Origin: Inquilinus sp052078665
GTDB taxonomy: Bacteria > Pseudomonadota > Alphaproteobacteria > DSM-16000 > Inquilinaceae
Assembly (NCBI RefSeq): GCF_052078665.1
Contig: NZ_JBQJIK010000007.1
Location: 62,001-126,000, forward strand
Reading direction: 5' to 3'
Length of the DNA stretch: 64,000 bases
Below, piece by piece: positions 37,083 through 45,809 of this stretch. Within the stretch, counting starts at the first letter, position 1. Each line of letters begins with the position of its first letter. The position numbers and the translations under genes were made by a program. The notes under the pieces were generated by a model. That model had not been told where the DNA came from, ran no database searches, and saw nothing but the letters and a program-made list of their open reading frames with translations.

Positions 37083-38585
37083 ATGCGGATGGATGTGATG
37101 GGAACCAAGCTGGGCTGGGTCGACGTCGCCAGGCATTTCACGGGTCACGCCGACGCCGGGACGCTGGGCCGTGACATGCCGAATCGGGCCAAGGCCCTGA
37201 TCCTGTGCTTCGAGGCGGTGGCCGGGCGTCGACGACGGGGAGAGCCCCCGCCGGAGCCGATGCGCCGGCTGGCCGACGCGGCCGAGGCGCGCCTGCTTTC
37301 CGGCGCCATCACCGGCCGCGCCGACCGGCTGCGGCTGGAGCGGGCGTATCGGGACTTCCAGGACGAGTCGCCGGAGGACGCGCCGGTCATCCTGCCCCCG
37401 ATCGACCTGGCGCCCGTGTTCGAGCCCCTGCTGGAGCCGTCGCGCTACAAGGCTGCCTATGGCGGCCGCGGGTCGGGCAAGTCGCATGCCTTCGCCGAGT
37501 TGCTGGTGCGGCGCTGCATCGAGGCGGCGCCGGTGCGGGCGGTGTGCATCCGCGAGGTGCAGCGCTCGCTCGACCAGTCGGTCAAGCGGCTGATCGAGGA
37601 CAAGATCCAGGCGCTGGGCGTGGGCGCGGCGTTCCGGGTGCAGGCCGACCGCATCCTGACACCCGGCGGCGGCCGGATCATCTTCCAGGGCATGCAGAAC
37701 CACACGGCGGAGTCGATCAAGTCGCTGGAGGGCTACGACATCGCCTGGGTCGAGGAGGCGCAGGCGCTGTCGATCCGCAGCCTGGACCTGCTGCGGCCGA
37801 CCCTCCGCAAGCCGGGATCGGAGCTGTGGTTCTCGTGGAACCCGACCCGGTCGGACGACCCGGTCGACGCGCTGTTCCGCGACGGGACGCCGCCGCCCGG
37901 GTCGGTGCTGGTGCCGGTGAAATATTCCGACAACCCGCATTTCCCGGAGGTGCTGCAGGCGGAGATGGAGTGGGACCGGGCGCGCGACCCGGACAAGCAC
38001 CAGCATGTCTGGCTCGGCGGCTATCGCACCTTCAGCGAGGCCCGGGTGTTCGAGAACTGGAAGGTGGAGGCGTTCGAGACCCCGGCCGATGCCAGCTTCC
38101 TGTTCGGCGCCGACTGGGGCTTCGCCCGCGATCCGACGGTGCTGGTGCGCTGCTTCGTGGCCGGCCGGACGCTGTTCGTCGACCACGAGGCCTATCAGGT
38201 GGGCTGCGAGATCGACCGGACGCCGGCGCTGTTCGACACCGTGCCGGGGTCGCGGCGGGGCCAGATCATCGCCGACAGCGCCCGGCCGGAGACCATCAGC
38301 TACATGCAGCGCAACGGCTTCGGCAGCATCAAGGGATCGACCAAGGGGGCGGGGTCGGTGCAGGACGGGATCGAGTTCCTGAAGGCGCACGACATCGTGG
38401 TGCATCCGCGCTGCCGGCACCTGATCGACGAGCTGGCGCTGTACAGCTATCGCACCCACCCGAAGACCGGCGTGATCCTGGCCGAGGTGGAGGACCGCGA
38501 GAACCACGCCATCGATGCCCTGCGCTATGCCGTCGAGGGGCAGCGGCGGGGCGGTTACGACACATCGATGAAGTGGGTCCGATGA
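37083..38585 (+). CDS. Orphan phage terminase large subunit (PBSX/Terminase_6 type)
   Basis: 500 residues. The packaging ATPase domain has Walker A GGRGSGKS (127-134) and Walker B YDIAWVEEA (218-226). The RNase H-like nuclease domain keeps all three acidic residues: Asp344 in FGADWGFARD, Asp398 in IIADSARPE and Asp478 in NHAIDALRYAVEG. The protein therefore looks catalytically intact. An N-terminal extension of ~110 residues (TKLGWVDVARHF...) is unusual. No portal, capsid, small terminase or integrase gene lies within 35-40 kb of this window. It is either a prophage remnant or a domesticated packaging enzyme. Start follows GAGGG. Confidence 0.88.
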   Translation: MRMDVMGTKLGWVDVARHFTGHADAGTLGRDMPNRAKALILCFEAVAGRRRRGEPPPEPMRRLADAAEARLLSGAITGRADRLRLERAYRDFQDESPEDAPVILPPIDLAPVFEPLLEPSRYKAAYGGRGSGKSHAFAELLVRRCIEAAPVRAVCIREVQRSLDQSVKRLIEDKIQALGVGAAFRVQADRILTPGGGRIIFQGMQNHTAESIKSLEGYDIAWVEEAQALSIRSLDLLRPTLRKPGSELWFSWNPTRSDDPVDALFRDGTPPPGSVLVPVKYSDNPHFPEVLQAEMEWDRARDPDKHQHVWLGGYRTFSEARVFENWKVEAFETPADASFLFGADWGFARDPTVLVRCFVAGRTLFVDHEAYQVGCEIDRTPALFDTVPGSRRGQIIADSARPETISYMQRNGFGSIKGSTKGAGSVQDGIEFLKAHDIVVHPRCRHLIDELALYSYRTHPKTGVILAEVEDRENHAIDALRYAVEGQRRGGYDTSMKWVR

Positions 38586-38702
38586 GGGGTATCGCTGGCT
38601 GATCCGCGAGGGCGGGTTGATGAGGCTCGTGGAATGCGCCTGGAGTGGGATGCTTGCCGTGGTGTAGCGTCGACCTGATCGGCGTTGCTGTGTGGAGACA
38701 CC

Positions 38703-38990
38703 ATGCTTGCAAGGAAATGGGCGCTCATTGCGGCGGCGTTGGTCGTTTGGATCGCCTCCTCCGCGCAGGGGCTTGAGTTTAGCGATTACAGAACCTTTGT
38801 CATCATTGCCGACAATCATGTGAGACAGAAATATCCATTCATCGATCTAAATCGATTTTCACGAGATTTGGAGGAAGAGGGCACCACGATATCGGTGCAT
38901 TATCCATTGAAGCCGCCGAAAGGCGATTCTATCGTCATTGGAGGTGGAAATTCGCCCGCCGTATTCATCGACAAAGCCACGGTGCGGTGA
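38703..38990 (+). CDS. Small exported protein of unknown function
   Basis: 95 residues. The N-terminus MLARKWALIAAALVVWIA then SSAQG is a clear signal peptide, cut near residue 23. The mature part of ~72 residues ends in GGGNSPAVFIDKATVR. That ending is loosely like small NTF2-fold periplasmic or immunity proteins, but I do not recognise the family. The base composition after the signal sequence is more AT-rich than the host average. It lies downstream of the terminase and upstream of an inverted repeat. Confidence 0.55.
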   Translation: MLARKWALIAAALVVWIASSAQGLEFSDYRTFVIIADNHVRQKYPFIDLNRFSRDLEEEGTTISVHYPLKPPKGDSIVIGGGNSPAVFIDKATVR

Positions 38991-39041
38991 TCAATTCCTA
39001 TTTGATTCAATCTCAATAGGAGCAGACGTCGTTTCGACGGG

Positions 39042-39133
39042 AATTCGATGACAGTGCATGAATTAAGTTCGGCGACAGCGTTGGCGCCACCCCGCACTAC
39101 CACCGAATTCATTAAGTGCACTGTCACCGAATT
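39042..39133. repeat. Imperfect inverted repeat, REP/IS-remnant-like
   Basis: AATTCGATGACAGTGCA (39042-39058) pairs with TGCACTGTCACCGAATT (39117-39133) at 16 of 17 positions. A second, imperfect pair lies inside (ATTAAGTTCGG near 39063 and CCGAATTCATTAAG at 39103). It is AT-richer than the surroundings and carries no transposase. It resembles palindromic units linked to REP-type transposases or the end of a degraded insertion sequence. Confidence 0.6.
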
Positions 39134-39223
39134 ATGAGTTCCGCCGGCCCCCCGTAACCCGGCGGCCGTCTTCGGCGAACCGGCTGTCGGGGCCTTCGCG
39201 GGCCCGAACGGGAGATCCGGATC

Positions 39224-39934
39224 GTGATCAAGCGCTTTCCTTCCCTGCCGGCCCTGGCCGGCGCCCTGTCGCTGCTCGCGGTCGCCGCCGGGCTGGCGGT
39301 CACCCAATCCTCGGCCGAGGAGGCGCGGCTGGTGCCGCCGCCGGCGGTCGACGAGGCCCCCGGCGCGACGACGGAGACCGCGGTGCTGGCCGGCGGCTGC
39401 TTCTGGGGCGTGCAGGGCGTGTTCCAGCACGTCAAGGGCGTCACCAGCGCCGTCTCCGGCTATGCCGGCGGCAATGCCCGGACGGCGCAGTACGAGACGG
39501 TCAGCGGCGGCGGCACCGGCCATGCGGAATCGGTGAGGATCACCTATGACCCGCGCCGGATCAGCTATGGCCGCATCCTGCAGATCTACTTCTCGGTGGC
39601 GCACGACCCGACCCAGCTGAACCGCCAGGGGCCGGACAGCGGCACCCAGTACCGCTCGGCGATCTTCCCGGCGGATGCGGAGCAGGCGCGGCTGGCCAAG
39701 GCCTATGTCGAGCAGCTGGACCGGGCCGGGGTGTTCGACGCGGAGATCGTCACCAGGATCGAGGCCGGCCACGCCTTCTATCCGGCCGAGGGCTATCACC
39801 AGGACTACCTGACCCTGCACCCGACCAGCCCCTATATCGCGATCAACGACCTGCCGAAGGTCGAGGCTCTGCAGCGGCTGTTCCCGGACGCCTACCGCAC
39901 CGACCCGGTGCTGGTCTCGGCCCAGACCAACTGA
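39224..39934 (+). CDS. msrA: Exported peptide-methionine (S)-S-oxide reductase
   Basis: Repairs S-epimers of oxidised methionine. 236 residues from a GTG after GGGAGATCCGG. A signal peptide (FPSLPALAGALSLLAVAAGLAV, ~5-26) precedes the MsrA domain, so repair probably occurs in the periplasm. Catalytic Cys59 is in AGGCFWGVQGVF. Family blocks GTGHAESV, YFSVAHDPTQLNRQGPDSGTQYRSA (~125) and YHQDYL follow. msrB lies 4.6 kb downstream on the other strand but lacks a signal sequence. Confidence 0.93.
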   Translation: MIKRFPSLPALAGALSLLAVAAGLAVTQSSAEEARLVPPPAVDEAPGATTETAVLAGGCFWGVQGVFQHVKGVTSAVSGYAGGNARTAQYETVSGGGTGHAESVRITYDPRRISYGRILQIYFSVAHDPTQLNRQGPDSGTQYRSAIFPADAEQARLAKAYVEQLDRAGVFDAEIVTRIEAGHAFYPAEGYHQDYLTLHPTSPYIAINDLPKVEALQRLFPDAYRTDPVLVSAQTN

Positions 39935-40071
39935 GCGGCCGCCCCGGTCCGGTTCGCGGCGACAAATCGCCCCTGGCCAGGACGGCCGTCTTGTCCGACC
40001 CTTGCATAACCAGGAATGTGCCGGCTGAAGGCCCGTGAGAGGACCGGCCGGCGGACAGGGGACGGATCTCC

Positions 40072-41454
40072 ATGGGGCTGCTGCGCGCCGGCGGCATCGC
40101 GCTGGGAGTCGGGCTGCTGCTGATCGTCGGCGGCGCGGCGGGGCTTGCCGCCTATGCCTGGCGGCCGGTGATCGACCCGGTCGACCCGCCGGCAGCGGCG
40201 AGCTTCGATCCGGCGCTGGTCGAGACGGGCGCCGAGCTGGCCTCGATCGGCAATTGCGGCACCTGCCACACCGCGCCGGGCGGCAAGCCCTTCGCCGGCG
40301 GCCTGAAGCTGCCGACGCCGTTCGGCACCGTTTACACCACCAACATCACCCCCGACCCCGAGACCGGCATCGGCCGCTGGCCGGAGGCGGCGTTCGGCCG
40401 GGCGATGCGCGAGGGCGTCGACCGCGCGGGCCGGCACCTCTACCCGGCCTTCCCCTACGACCACTTCACCCTGGTGACCGACGCGGACAACCGGGCGCTC
40501 TACGCCTTCCTGATGACGCGCCAGCCGGTCGCGGCAAGGGCGCCGGCCAACGACCTGCCCTTCCCGCTGAACCAGCGCTTCGTGCTGGCCGGCTGGAAGC
40601 TGCTGTTCCTGCAGCCGGGCCCCTACACGCCCGACCCGACCCATGATTCGCAGTGGAACCGCGGCGCCTATCTGGCCGAGGGGCTGGCCCATTGCGGCGC
40701 CTGCCACACGCCGCGCAACCGGTTCGGCGCCGAGGAGACCGACCGCCGCTTCGCCGGCGGCGACGCCGAGGGCTGGCACGCCGTGCCGATCGGCAGCGGG
40801 TCGCCGGCGCCGGTGCCCTGGACCCGGGAGTCGCTGTTCCACTACCTGCGCGACGGCTGGCACGGGCAGCACGGCACGGCGCAGGGGCCGATGGCGCCGG
40901 TGGCCGACAGCCTGGCGGCGGTGCCGGAGGCGGATGTGCAGGCGATCGCCGCCTATGTCGCCTCGGTGATGGGGCTGCCGGACGCGGATGCCCGCCGTCG
41001 CGGCGACGCCCTGGCGGCGGCCACCGCCAACCCGGGCGGTCCCGGCACCCGGCCGCAATCGGCCGGCAGCCAGACCATCGCCGCCGCCGTCCCGACCGAG
41101 GACCCCGGCGCCGCGATCTATGCCGGCACCTGCGCCGCCTGCCATGAGAGCGGCCGGCCCTCGCCCTTCGGCGGGCTTGACCTCCGGCTCAGCTCCGCCA
41201 TCACCGGCGACAGCCCGGCCAATCTGATCCGCATCATCCGCCACGGCGTCCCGGCGGCGAGCGGCGCCCGCGGCCCGATCATGCCGGCCTTCGCCGCCGC
41301 CCTGTCGGACCGCCAGCTCGGGACGCTGCTGGCCTATCTGCGCGGCCGCTTCAGCGACCGGCCGGGCTGGACCGGCCTGGGCGACGCCGTGCAGGCCGCC
41401 AGGGACAGCGAGGTCGCGGCTTCGGCGGCATCCTCAAGTATGGGCAGCCATTAG
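40072..41454 (+). CDS. Triheme membrane-anchored cytochrome c
   Basis: 460 residues with an uncleaved N-terminal anchor (GGIALGVGLLLIVGGAAGLAAYAW, residues 7-30). There are three heme c sites, CGTCH at 62-66, CGACH at 208-212 and CAACH at 354-358, each in its own cytochrome c domain. Such triheme proteins pass electrons from periplasmic dehydrogenases to the respiratory chain. It starts a three-gene operon with the 2Fe-2S and molybdenum subunits that follow, 9 bp and then a 4-bp overlap apart, and so is their likely electron acceptor. Confidence 0.92.
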   Translation: MGLLRAGGIALGVGLLLIVGGAAGLAAYAWRPVIDPVDPPAAASFDPALVETGAELASIGNCGTCHTAPGGKPFAGGLKLPTPFGTVYTTNITPDPETGIGRWPEAAFGRAMREGVDRAGRHLYPAFPYDHFTLVTDADNRALYAFLMTRQPVAARAPANDLPFPLNQRFVLAGWKLLFLQPGPYTPDPTHDSQWNRGAYLAEGLAHCGACHTPRNRFGAEETDRRFAGGDAEGWHAVPIGSGSPAPVPWTRESLFHYLRDGWHGQHGTAQGPMAPVADSLAAVPEADVQAIAAYVASVMGLPDADARRRGDALAAATANPGGPGTRPQSAGSQTIAAAVPTEDPGAAIYAGTCAACHESGRPSPFGGLDLRLSSAITGDSPANLIRIIRHGVPAASGARGPIMPAFAAALSDRQLGTLLAYLRGRFSDRPGWTGLGDAVQAARDSEVAASAASSSMGSH

Positions 41455-41463
41455 GGAGAGGTC

Positions 41464-41970
41464 ATGATCGAGCTCAGGGTCAACGGCCGCCGGCAGAGCA
41501 TCGCCGCCGATCCCGACACGCCGCTGCTGTACGTGCTGCGCGGCGAGCTGCAGCTCAACGCCGCCAAATACGGCTGCGGCCTGGGCCAGTGCGGCTCCTG
41601 CGCCGTGCTGGTCGGCGGCGAGGTCGCGTTCTCCTGCGTCGTCCCGGTGCTGCTGGCGGAGAACAAGGAGGTGACGACGCTGGAGGGGCTGGGCACCGAG
41701 GACGAGCCCGGCCCGCTGCAGCGCGCCTTCATCGCCGAGCAGGCGGCGCAGTGCGGCTACTGCATCCCCGGCATGATGATTAGGGCCCATGCGCTGCTGC
41801 GGAAGACCCTGACCCCGTCGGACGCCCAGATCCGCCAGGCCCTGCAGCCGCATCTCTGCCGCTGCGGCACCCATATGCGGATCCTGCGGGCGATCCGCCG
41901 CGCCGCGCAGGAGATGCGGAGCGCCTCGGCCGAGCCGCTGGGCACGGCGCCGCGGGAGTCGGTGCTGTGA
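41464..41970 (+). CDS. 2Fe-2S subunit of a molybdenum hydroxylase (IorA-like)
   Basis: 168 residues. The plant-type ferredoxin half has CGLGQCGSCAVLV (~39-51) plus a cysteine near 59. The helical half has CGYCIPGM (~98) and CRCG (~137). These bind the two 2Fe-2S clusters that relay electrons from the Mo centre to the triheme cytochrome. The set matches isoquinoline 1-oxidoreductase and nicotinate or aldehyde dehydrogenase operons; the substrate cannot be told from sequence. It overlaps the next gene by 4 bp (GTGA). Confidence 0.92.
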   Translation: MIELRVNGRRQSIAADPDTPLLYVLRGELQLNAAKYGCGLGQCGSCAVLVGGEVAFSCVVPVLLAENKEVTTLEGLGTEDEPGPLQRAFIAEQAAQCGYCIPGMMIRAHALLRKTLTPSDAQIRQALQPHLCRCGTHMRILRAIRRAAQEMRSASAEPLGTAPRESVL

Positions 41971-44198
41971 GCGCCGGCCTGTCCCGCCGCGGCGTGCTGC
42001 AGGGCGCCGGCGGCCTGGTGGTCAGCTTCGCCTTCGCCCCCGCCGGCCTGGCCCAGCAGGCGGCCGAGACGCCGCAACTGGGCGGTGCCCTGCCCGGCAG
42101 CCTGGAGGACGCCCCGTTCCTCGATTCCTGGATCCGGGTCGATGCCAAGGGCGCGGTCACGGTCTTCACCGGCAAGGCCGAGCTGGGCCAGGGCATCGCC
42201 ACCGCCCTGCAGCAGATCGCGGCGGAGGAGCTGGGCCTGGCCTTCGAGGCGCCGACCATCGTCACCGCCGACACCGAGCGGACCGCCAATGAGGGCTACA
42301 CCGCCGGCAGCCATTCGATGCAGGACAGCGGCACCGCCATCCGCCACGCCGCCGCCCAGGTGCGCGAGATCCTGCTGGCCGAGGCGGCGCGGCAGATGGG
42401 CGCGCCGGCCGACCAGCTGCGGCTCGAGGCCGGCACTGTGCTGGCGCCGGACGGCAACCGCCGCTCCTACGGCGCGCTGGCGGCCGGCCTGTCGCTGCAT
42501 GTCCAGGCGCAGCCGGAGTCGAGGCTGACCGACCCCGCCGCCTTCCGGGTGATGGGAAGGCCGCTGCCGCGGATCGACATCCCGGCCAAGGTGACCGGCG
42601 GCGAGGCCTATGTGCAGGATCTGCGCCTGCCCGGCATGCTGCACGGCCGGATCGTGCGGCCGCCCAGCACTGGCGCCCGGCTGACGGCGCTGGACAGCAG
42701 CGCGGTCGAGGCCCTGCCCGGGGTGGTGAAGGTGGTGCGCGACGGCAACTTCCTGGCCGTGGTGGCGGAGCAGGAGTTCCAGGCGGTCAAGGCGATGCGG
42801 CTGCTGGCGGCCGCGGCGCAGTGGCAGGAGGACACGACTCTGCCGGACCAGACCCGGCTGCCGGAGGCGCTGCTGGCGCTGCCGGCCAGGGACTTCCCGA
42901 TCCTCGACCGGCGCGACGCCGCGGCGCCCGCCGGCCGGACGCTGGAGGCCCGCTATTCCCGGCCCTATCTGCTGCACGGGTCGATCGGCCCGTCCTGCGC
43001 CGTGGCGCAGCAGGACCCGGACGGGCTGCTGACGGTGTGGACCCACACCCAGGGCGTCTTTCCCGACCGCAAGGCGATCGCCGAGATGCTGGGCCGCCCG
43101 CCCGAGCAGGTGCGCTGCATCCATGTCCAGGGCTCCGGCTGCTACGGCCACAACGGCGCCGACGACGCCGCGGCCGATGCCGCCCTGCTGGCCGCCGCCC
43201 TGCCCGGCCGCCCGGTGCGGGTGCAGTGGATGCGCGAGCAGGAGCATGCCTGGGAGCCCTACGGCCCGGCGATGGTGGCCCAGGCCCGGGCCACGCTGGA
43301 CGACACCGGCCGCATCGCCGACTGGGATTACGGGGTGTGGAGCAACACCCATTCGATGCGGCCCGGCCCGGCCGGCAGCCTGCTGGCCGCCCGCCACCTG
43401 GCCAAGCCCTTCCCGGTGCCGGCGCCGCGGCCGCTGCCGCAGCCGGAGGGCGGCGGCGACCGCAACGCCATCCCGCTCTACACCCTGCCCAGCGCCCGGG
43501 TGGTGCACCATTTCCTGCCGGACATGCCGCTGCGCATCTCGGCCCTGCGCTCGCTCGGCGCGCAGATGAACGTGTTCGCGATCGAGAGCTTCATGGACGA
43601 GCTGGCGCTGGCCGCCGGCGCCGACCCGGTGGAATTCCGGCTGCAGCATCTGGACGACCCGCGCGGCCGCGACGTGATCGCCGCCGCCGCCGAGGCCTTC
43701 GGCTGGAATCAGGGCCGCCCGGCCGCACCGGGGCATGGCCGCGGCTTCGGCTTCGCCCGCTACAAGAACCTGGCCGCCTATTGCGCCGTGGCGGTCGAGG
43801 TCGCGGTCGAGCGCGAGACCGGCGAGGTCCGCGTGCCGCGCATCGTCGCCGCGGTCGACACCGGCCAGGTGGTCAATCCCGACGGGGTGCGCAACCAGAT
43901 CGAGGGCGCCGTGCTGCAATCGATGAGCTGGACGCTGTATGAGAGCGTCGGCTTCGACCGGGGCCGGATCACCTCGGTCGACTGGTCGACCTATCCGATC
44001 CTGCGCTTCGACGCGGTGCCGGACAGCGTCGAAATCCGCATCGTCGACCGGCCGGGCGCGCCCTTCCTGGGCTGCGGCGAGACCGGCCAGGGCCCGGCCA
44101 GCGCGGCCCTGGCCAACGGCATCGCCGATGCCATCGGCCGGCGGCTGCGCGACCTGCCGCTGACCGCCGCCAAGGTGAAGGCCGCGATCGGGGTGTGA
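41967..44198 (+). CDS. Molybdopterin-binding hydroxylase subunit, Tat-exported (IorB-like)
   Basis: 743 residues from a GTG that overlaps the previous stop. The N-terminus LSRRGVLQGAGGLVVSFAF is a twin-arginine signal, so the complex works in the periplasm. The xanthine-dehydrogenase-family Mo domain has GKAELGQGIATA (~63), and the late GCGETGQGP near residue 702 carries the catalytic glutamate. Related enzymes oxidise N-heterocycles or aldehydes (isoquinoline, nicotinate, isobutyraldehyde); no closer substrate call is safe. Electrons should pass through the 2Fe-2S subunit to the triheme cytochrome upstream. Confidence 0.92.
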   Translation: MSAGLSRRGVLQGAGGLVVSFAFAPAGLAQQAAETPQLGGALPGSLEDAPFLDSWIRVDAKGAVTVFTGKAELGQGIATALQQIAAEELGLAFEAPTIVTADTERTANEGYTAGSHSMQDSGTAIRHAAAQVREILLAEAARQMGAPADQLRLEAGTVLAPDGNRRSYGALAAGLSLHVQAQPESRLTDPAAFRVMGRPLPRIDIPAKVTGGEAYVQDLRLPGMLHGRIVRPPSTGARLTALDSSAVEALPGVVKVVRDGNFLAVVAEQEFQAVKAMRLLAAAAQWQEDTTLPDQTRLPEALLALPARDFPILDRRDAAAPAGRTLEARYSRPYLLHGSIGPSCAVAQQDPDGLLTVWTHTQGVFPDRKAIAEMLGRPPEQVRCIHVQGSGCYGHNGADDAAADAALLAAALPGRPVRVQWMREQEHAWEPYGPAMVAQARATLDDTGRIADWDYGVWSNTHSMRPGPAGSLLAARHLAKPFPVPAPRPLPQPEGGGDRNAIPLYTLPSARVVHHFLPDMPLRISALRSLGAQMNVFAIESFMDELALAAGADPVEFRLQHLDDPRGRDVIAAAAEAFGWNQGRPAAPGHGRGFGFARYKNLAAYCAVAVEVAVERETGEVRVPRIVAAVDTGQVVNPDGVRNQIEGAVLQSMSWTLYESVGFDRGRITSVDWSTYPILRFDAVPDSVEIRIVDRPGAPFLGCGETGQGPASAALANGIADAIGRRLRDLPLTAAKVKAAIGV

Positions 44199-44302
44199 GG
44201 CTTCCATGCCACACCTATTGTCTTTGCCACCGCGAGCGGGAACGACCACGCGCTCCGCATTGTTTCCCTGTCTGAGTTTCGGAAACAGGCACGGAGATCG
44301 CA

Positions 44303-44527
44303 ATGCTGAAGCCAGCCATGATCATTGTCGTCGCGGCACTGTCGCTCGCGGCATGCGGCCGCGACCCCGGCACCCGGGCCCTTTCGGGCGGCGCGCTCGG
44401 CGCAGGACTCGGCGCCGGCACGGCCGCGATCACCGGCGGCAATATCGGCACCGGCGCGATCATCGGCGGTGTCGGTGGCGCCGCCATCGGCGGCCTGACG
44501 AACTGCCGTGCCGTCGGACGCTGCTGA
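44303..44527 (+). CDS. Small glycine-zipper lipoprotein
   Basis: 74 residues. The signal sequence ends in a lipobox, SLAACG, placing the lipid-modified Cys at 18. The mature part is a glycine-zipper helix pair (GGALGAGLGAGTAAITGGNIGTG and IIGGVGGAAIGG in register). Proteins like this resemble the 17-kDa antigen/OsmB class that insert in the outer membrane. Function is unknown. It has its own terminator at 44545. Confidence 0.8.
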   Translation: MLKPAMIIVVAALSLAACGRDPGTRALSGGALGAGLGAGTAAITGGNIGTGAIIGGVGGAAIGGLTNCRAVGRC

Positions 44528-44544
44528 TAGACCGACAGGACGAG

Positions 44545-44570
44545 ACAGCCCCGCCCCGGCGGGGCTGTTC
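44545..44570. terminator. Bidirectional terminator between lipoprotein gene and msrB
   Basis: ACAGCCCCGCC (44545-44555) and GGCGGGGCTGT (44558-44568) are perfect complements, with a tight loop and flanking T or A residues. It lies between two convergent genes, so it can serve both. Confidence 0.75.
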
Positions 44571-44575
44571 TGCCG

Positions 44576-44983
44576 TCAGGCTGACTCTTCCGGCTGGAAG
44601 TCCAGCGCCACGCCGTTGATGCAATAGCGCAGCCCGCTGGGCGGCGGGCCGTCCTCGAAGACATGGCCGAGATGGCTGCCGCAGGTGGCGCAATGCGCCT
44701 CGACGCGGGTCATGCCCCAGCTGCGGTCGACCGTGGTTTCGACCGATTCCGGCACCGGGTCGTTGAAGCTGGGCCAGCCGGTGCCGCTCTCGAACTTCCA
44801 TTTCGACTCGAACAGCTTGCTGCCGCAGCCGGCGCAGCAGAAGGCGCCCGGCCGGTGCTCGCTGAGCAGGCTGCAGCTTCCGGGCCGCTCGGTGCCGTGC
44901 TGCCGCATCACCTGGTACTGCTCGGGCGTCAGGATCCGGCGCCATTCGGCGTCGCTGCGGGTCACGGGATAGGGTTCGGGCAT
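44576..44983 (-). CDS. msrB: Peptide-methionine (R)-S-oxide reductase
   Basis: Repairs the R-epimer of methionine sulfoxide, complementing MsrA. 135 residues, cytoplasmic because there is no signal peptide. Zinc is held by Cys50/Cys53 (FCCAGCGSKL) and Cys98/Cys101 (HCATCGSHLGH). The catalytic Cys121 is in LRYCINGVALDF, and GTGWPSF is conserved. The start at 44983 fits the family N-terminus. It lies on its own between an outer-membrane lipoprotein gene and an SDR gene. Confidence 0.95.
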   Translation of the reverse strand: MPEPYPVTRSDAEWRRILTPEQYQVMRQHGTERPGSCSLLSEHRPGAFCCAGCGSKLFESKWKFESGTGWPSFNDPVPESVETTVDRSWGMTRVEAHCATCGSHLGHVFEDGPPPSGLRYCINGVALDFQPEESA

Positions 44984-45070
44984 GCTCGATCTCCTGGGCC
45001 GGTCCGGGGAGGCGCCGGCGCCTCGACCCTGATATAGGTGGCGACGCCAGTCGAGCATAGGGAGGGCGGC

Positions 45071-45805
45071 ATGGGCGGGCAGGATTTCGCCGGGCGGCGG
45101 GTGCTGGTGACCGGCGCCGGCAAGGGCATCGGCCGGGCCACGACCGTCATGCTGCACCGGCGCGGCGCCGAGGTGATCGCCGCCACCCGCAGCCCCGAGG
45201 ACCTGGCGAGCCTGAAGCAGGAGACCGGCTGCAAGACCATCGCCGTCGACCTGGGCGACGCCGAGGCGACGCGGCGGGCGGCCATCGAGGCGCTGCCGGT
45301 CGACGCGCTGGTGAACTGCGCCGGCACCACCACGCTGGAATCCTTCCTCGACACCTCGGCCGAGAATTTCGATCAGATCATGGCGGTGAACGCCCGGGCG
45401 CCGATGATCGTGGCCCAAATGGTGGCGCGCGACCTGATCCGCCGCGGCCGGACGGGCGCCATCGTCAACGTGTCGAGCGTGTCGTCCATGATCGGCCTGC
45501 CGGACCACACCGCCTATTGCGCCTCGAAGGGCGCGCTCGACGAGATCACCCGGGTGATGGCGGTGGAGCTGGGGCCGCACGGCATCCGCACCAACAGCGT
45601 CAACCCGGTGGTGACGCTGACGCCGATGGCGGTGAAGGCCTGGAGCGACCCGGCCAAGTCCGGCCCGATGCTGGGCCGCATCCCGCTCGGCCGCTTCGCC
45701 CAGCCGGAGGAGGTCGCCGAGGTGATCCTGTACCTGCTCGGCGACGCCTCGGCGATGATGAACGGCGCCATCGTGCCGGTGGATGGCGGCTTCCTCGCCA
45801 CCTGA
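45071..45805 (+). CDS. SDR-family oxidoreductase, L-xylulose reductase-like
   Basis: 244-residue NAD(P)-dependent short-chain dehydrogenase. The cofactor loop is VTGAGKGIG (~13-21), the structural NCAG is near 84, and the catalytic Ser-Tyr-Lys lies in NVSSVSSMIGLPDHTAYCASK. The motif TVMLHRRGAEVIAATRS and the C-terminus PVDGGFLAT resemble carbonyl/L-xylulose reductases (DCXR), so a sugar or dicarbonyl substrate is likely but not proven. ATG 45071 follows GGAGGG. Confidence 0.85.
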   Translation: MGGQDFAGRRVLVTGAGKGIGRATTVMLHRRGAEVIAATRSPEDLASLKQETGCKTIAVDLGDAEATRRAAIEALPVDALVNCAGTTTLESFLDTSAENFDQIMAVNARAPMIVAQMVARDLIRRGRTGAIVNVSSVSSMIGLPDHTAYCASKGALDEITRVMAVELGPHGIRTNSVNPVVTLTPMAVKAWSDPAKSGPMLGRIPLGRFAQPEEVAEVILYLLGDASAMMNGAIVPVDGGFLAT

Positions 45806-45809
45806 CGGG

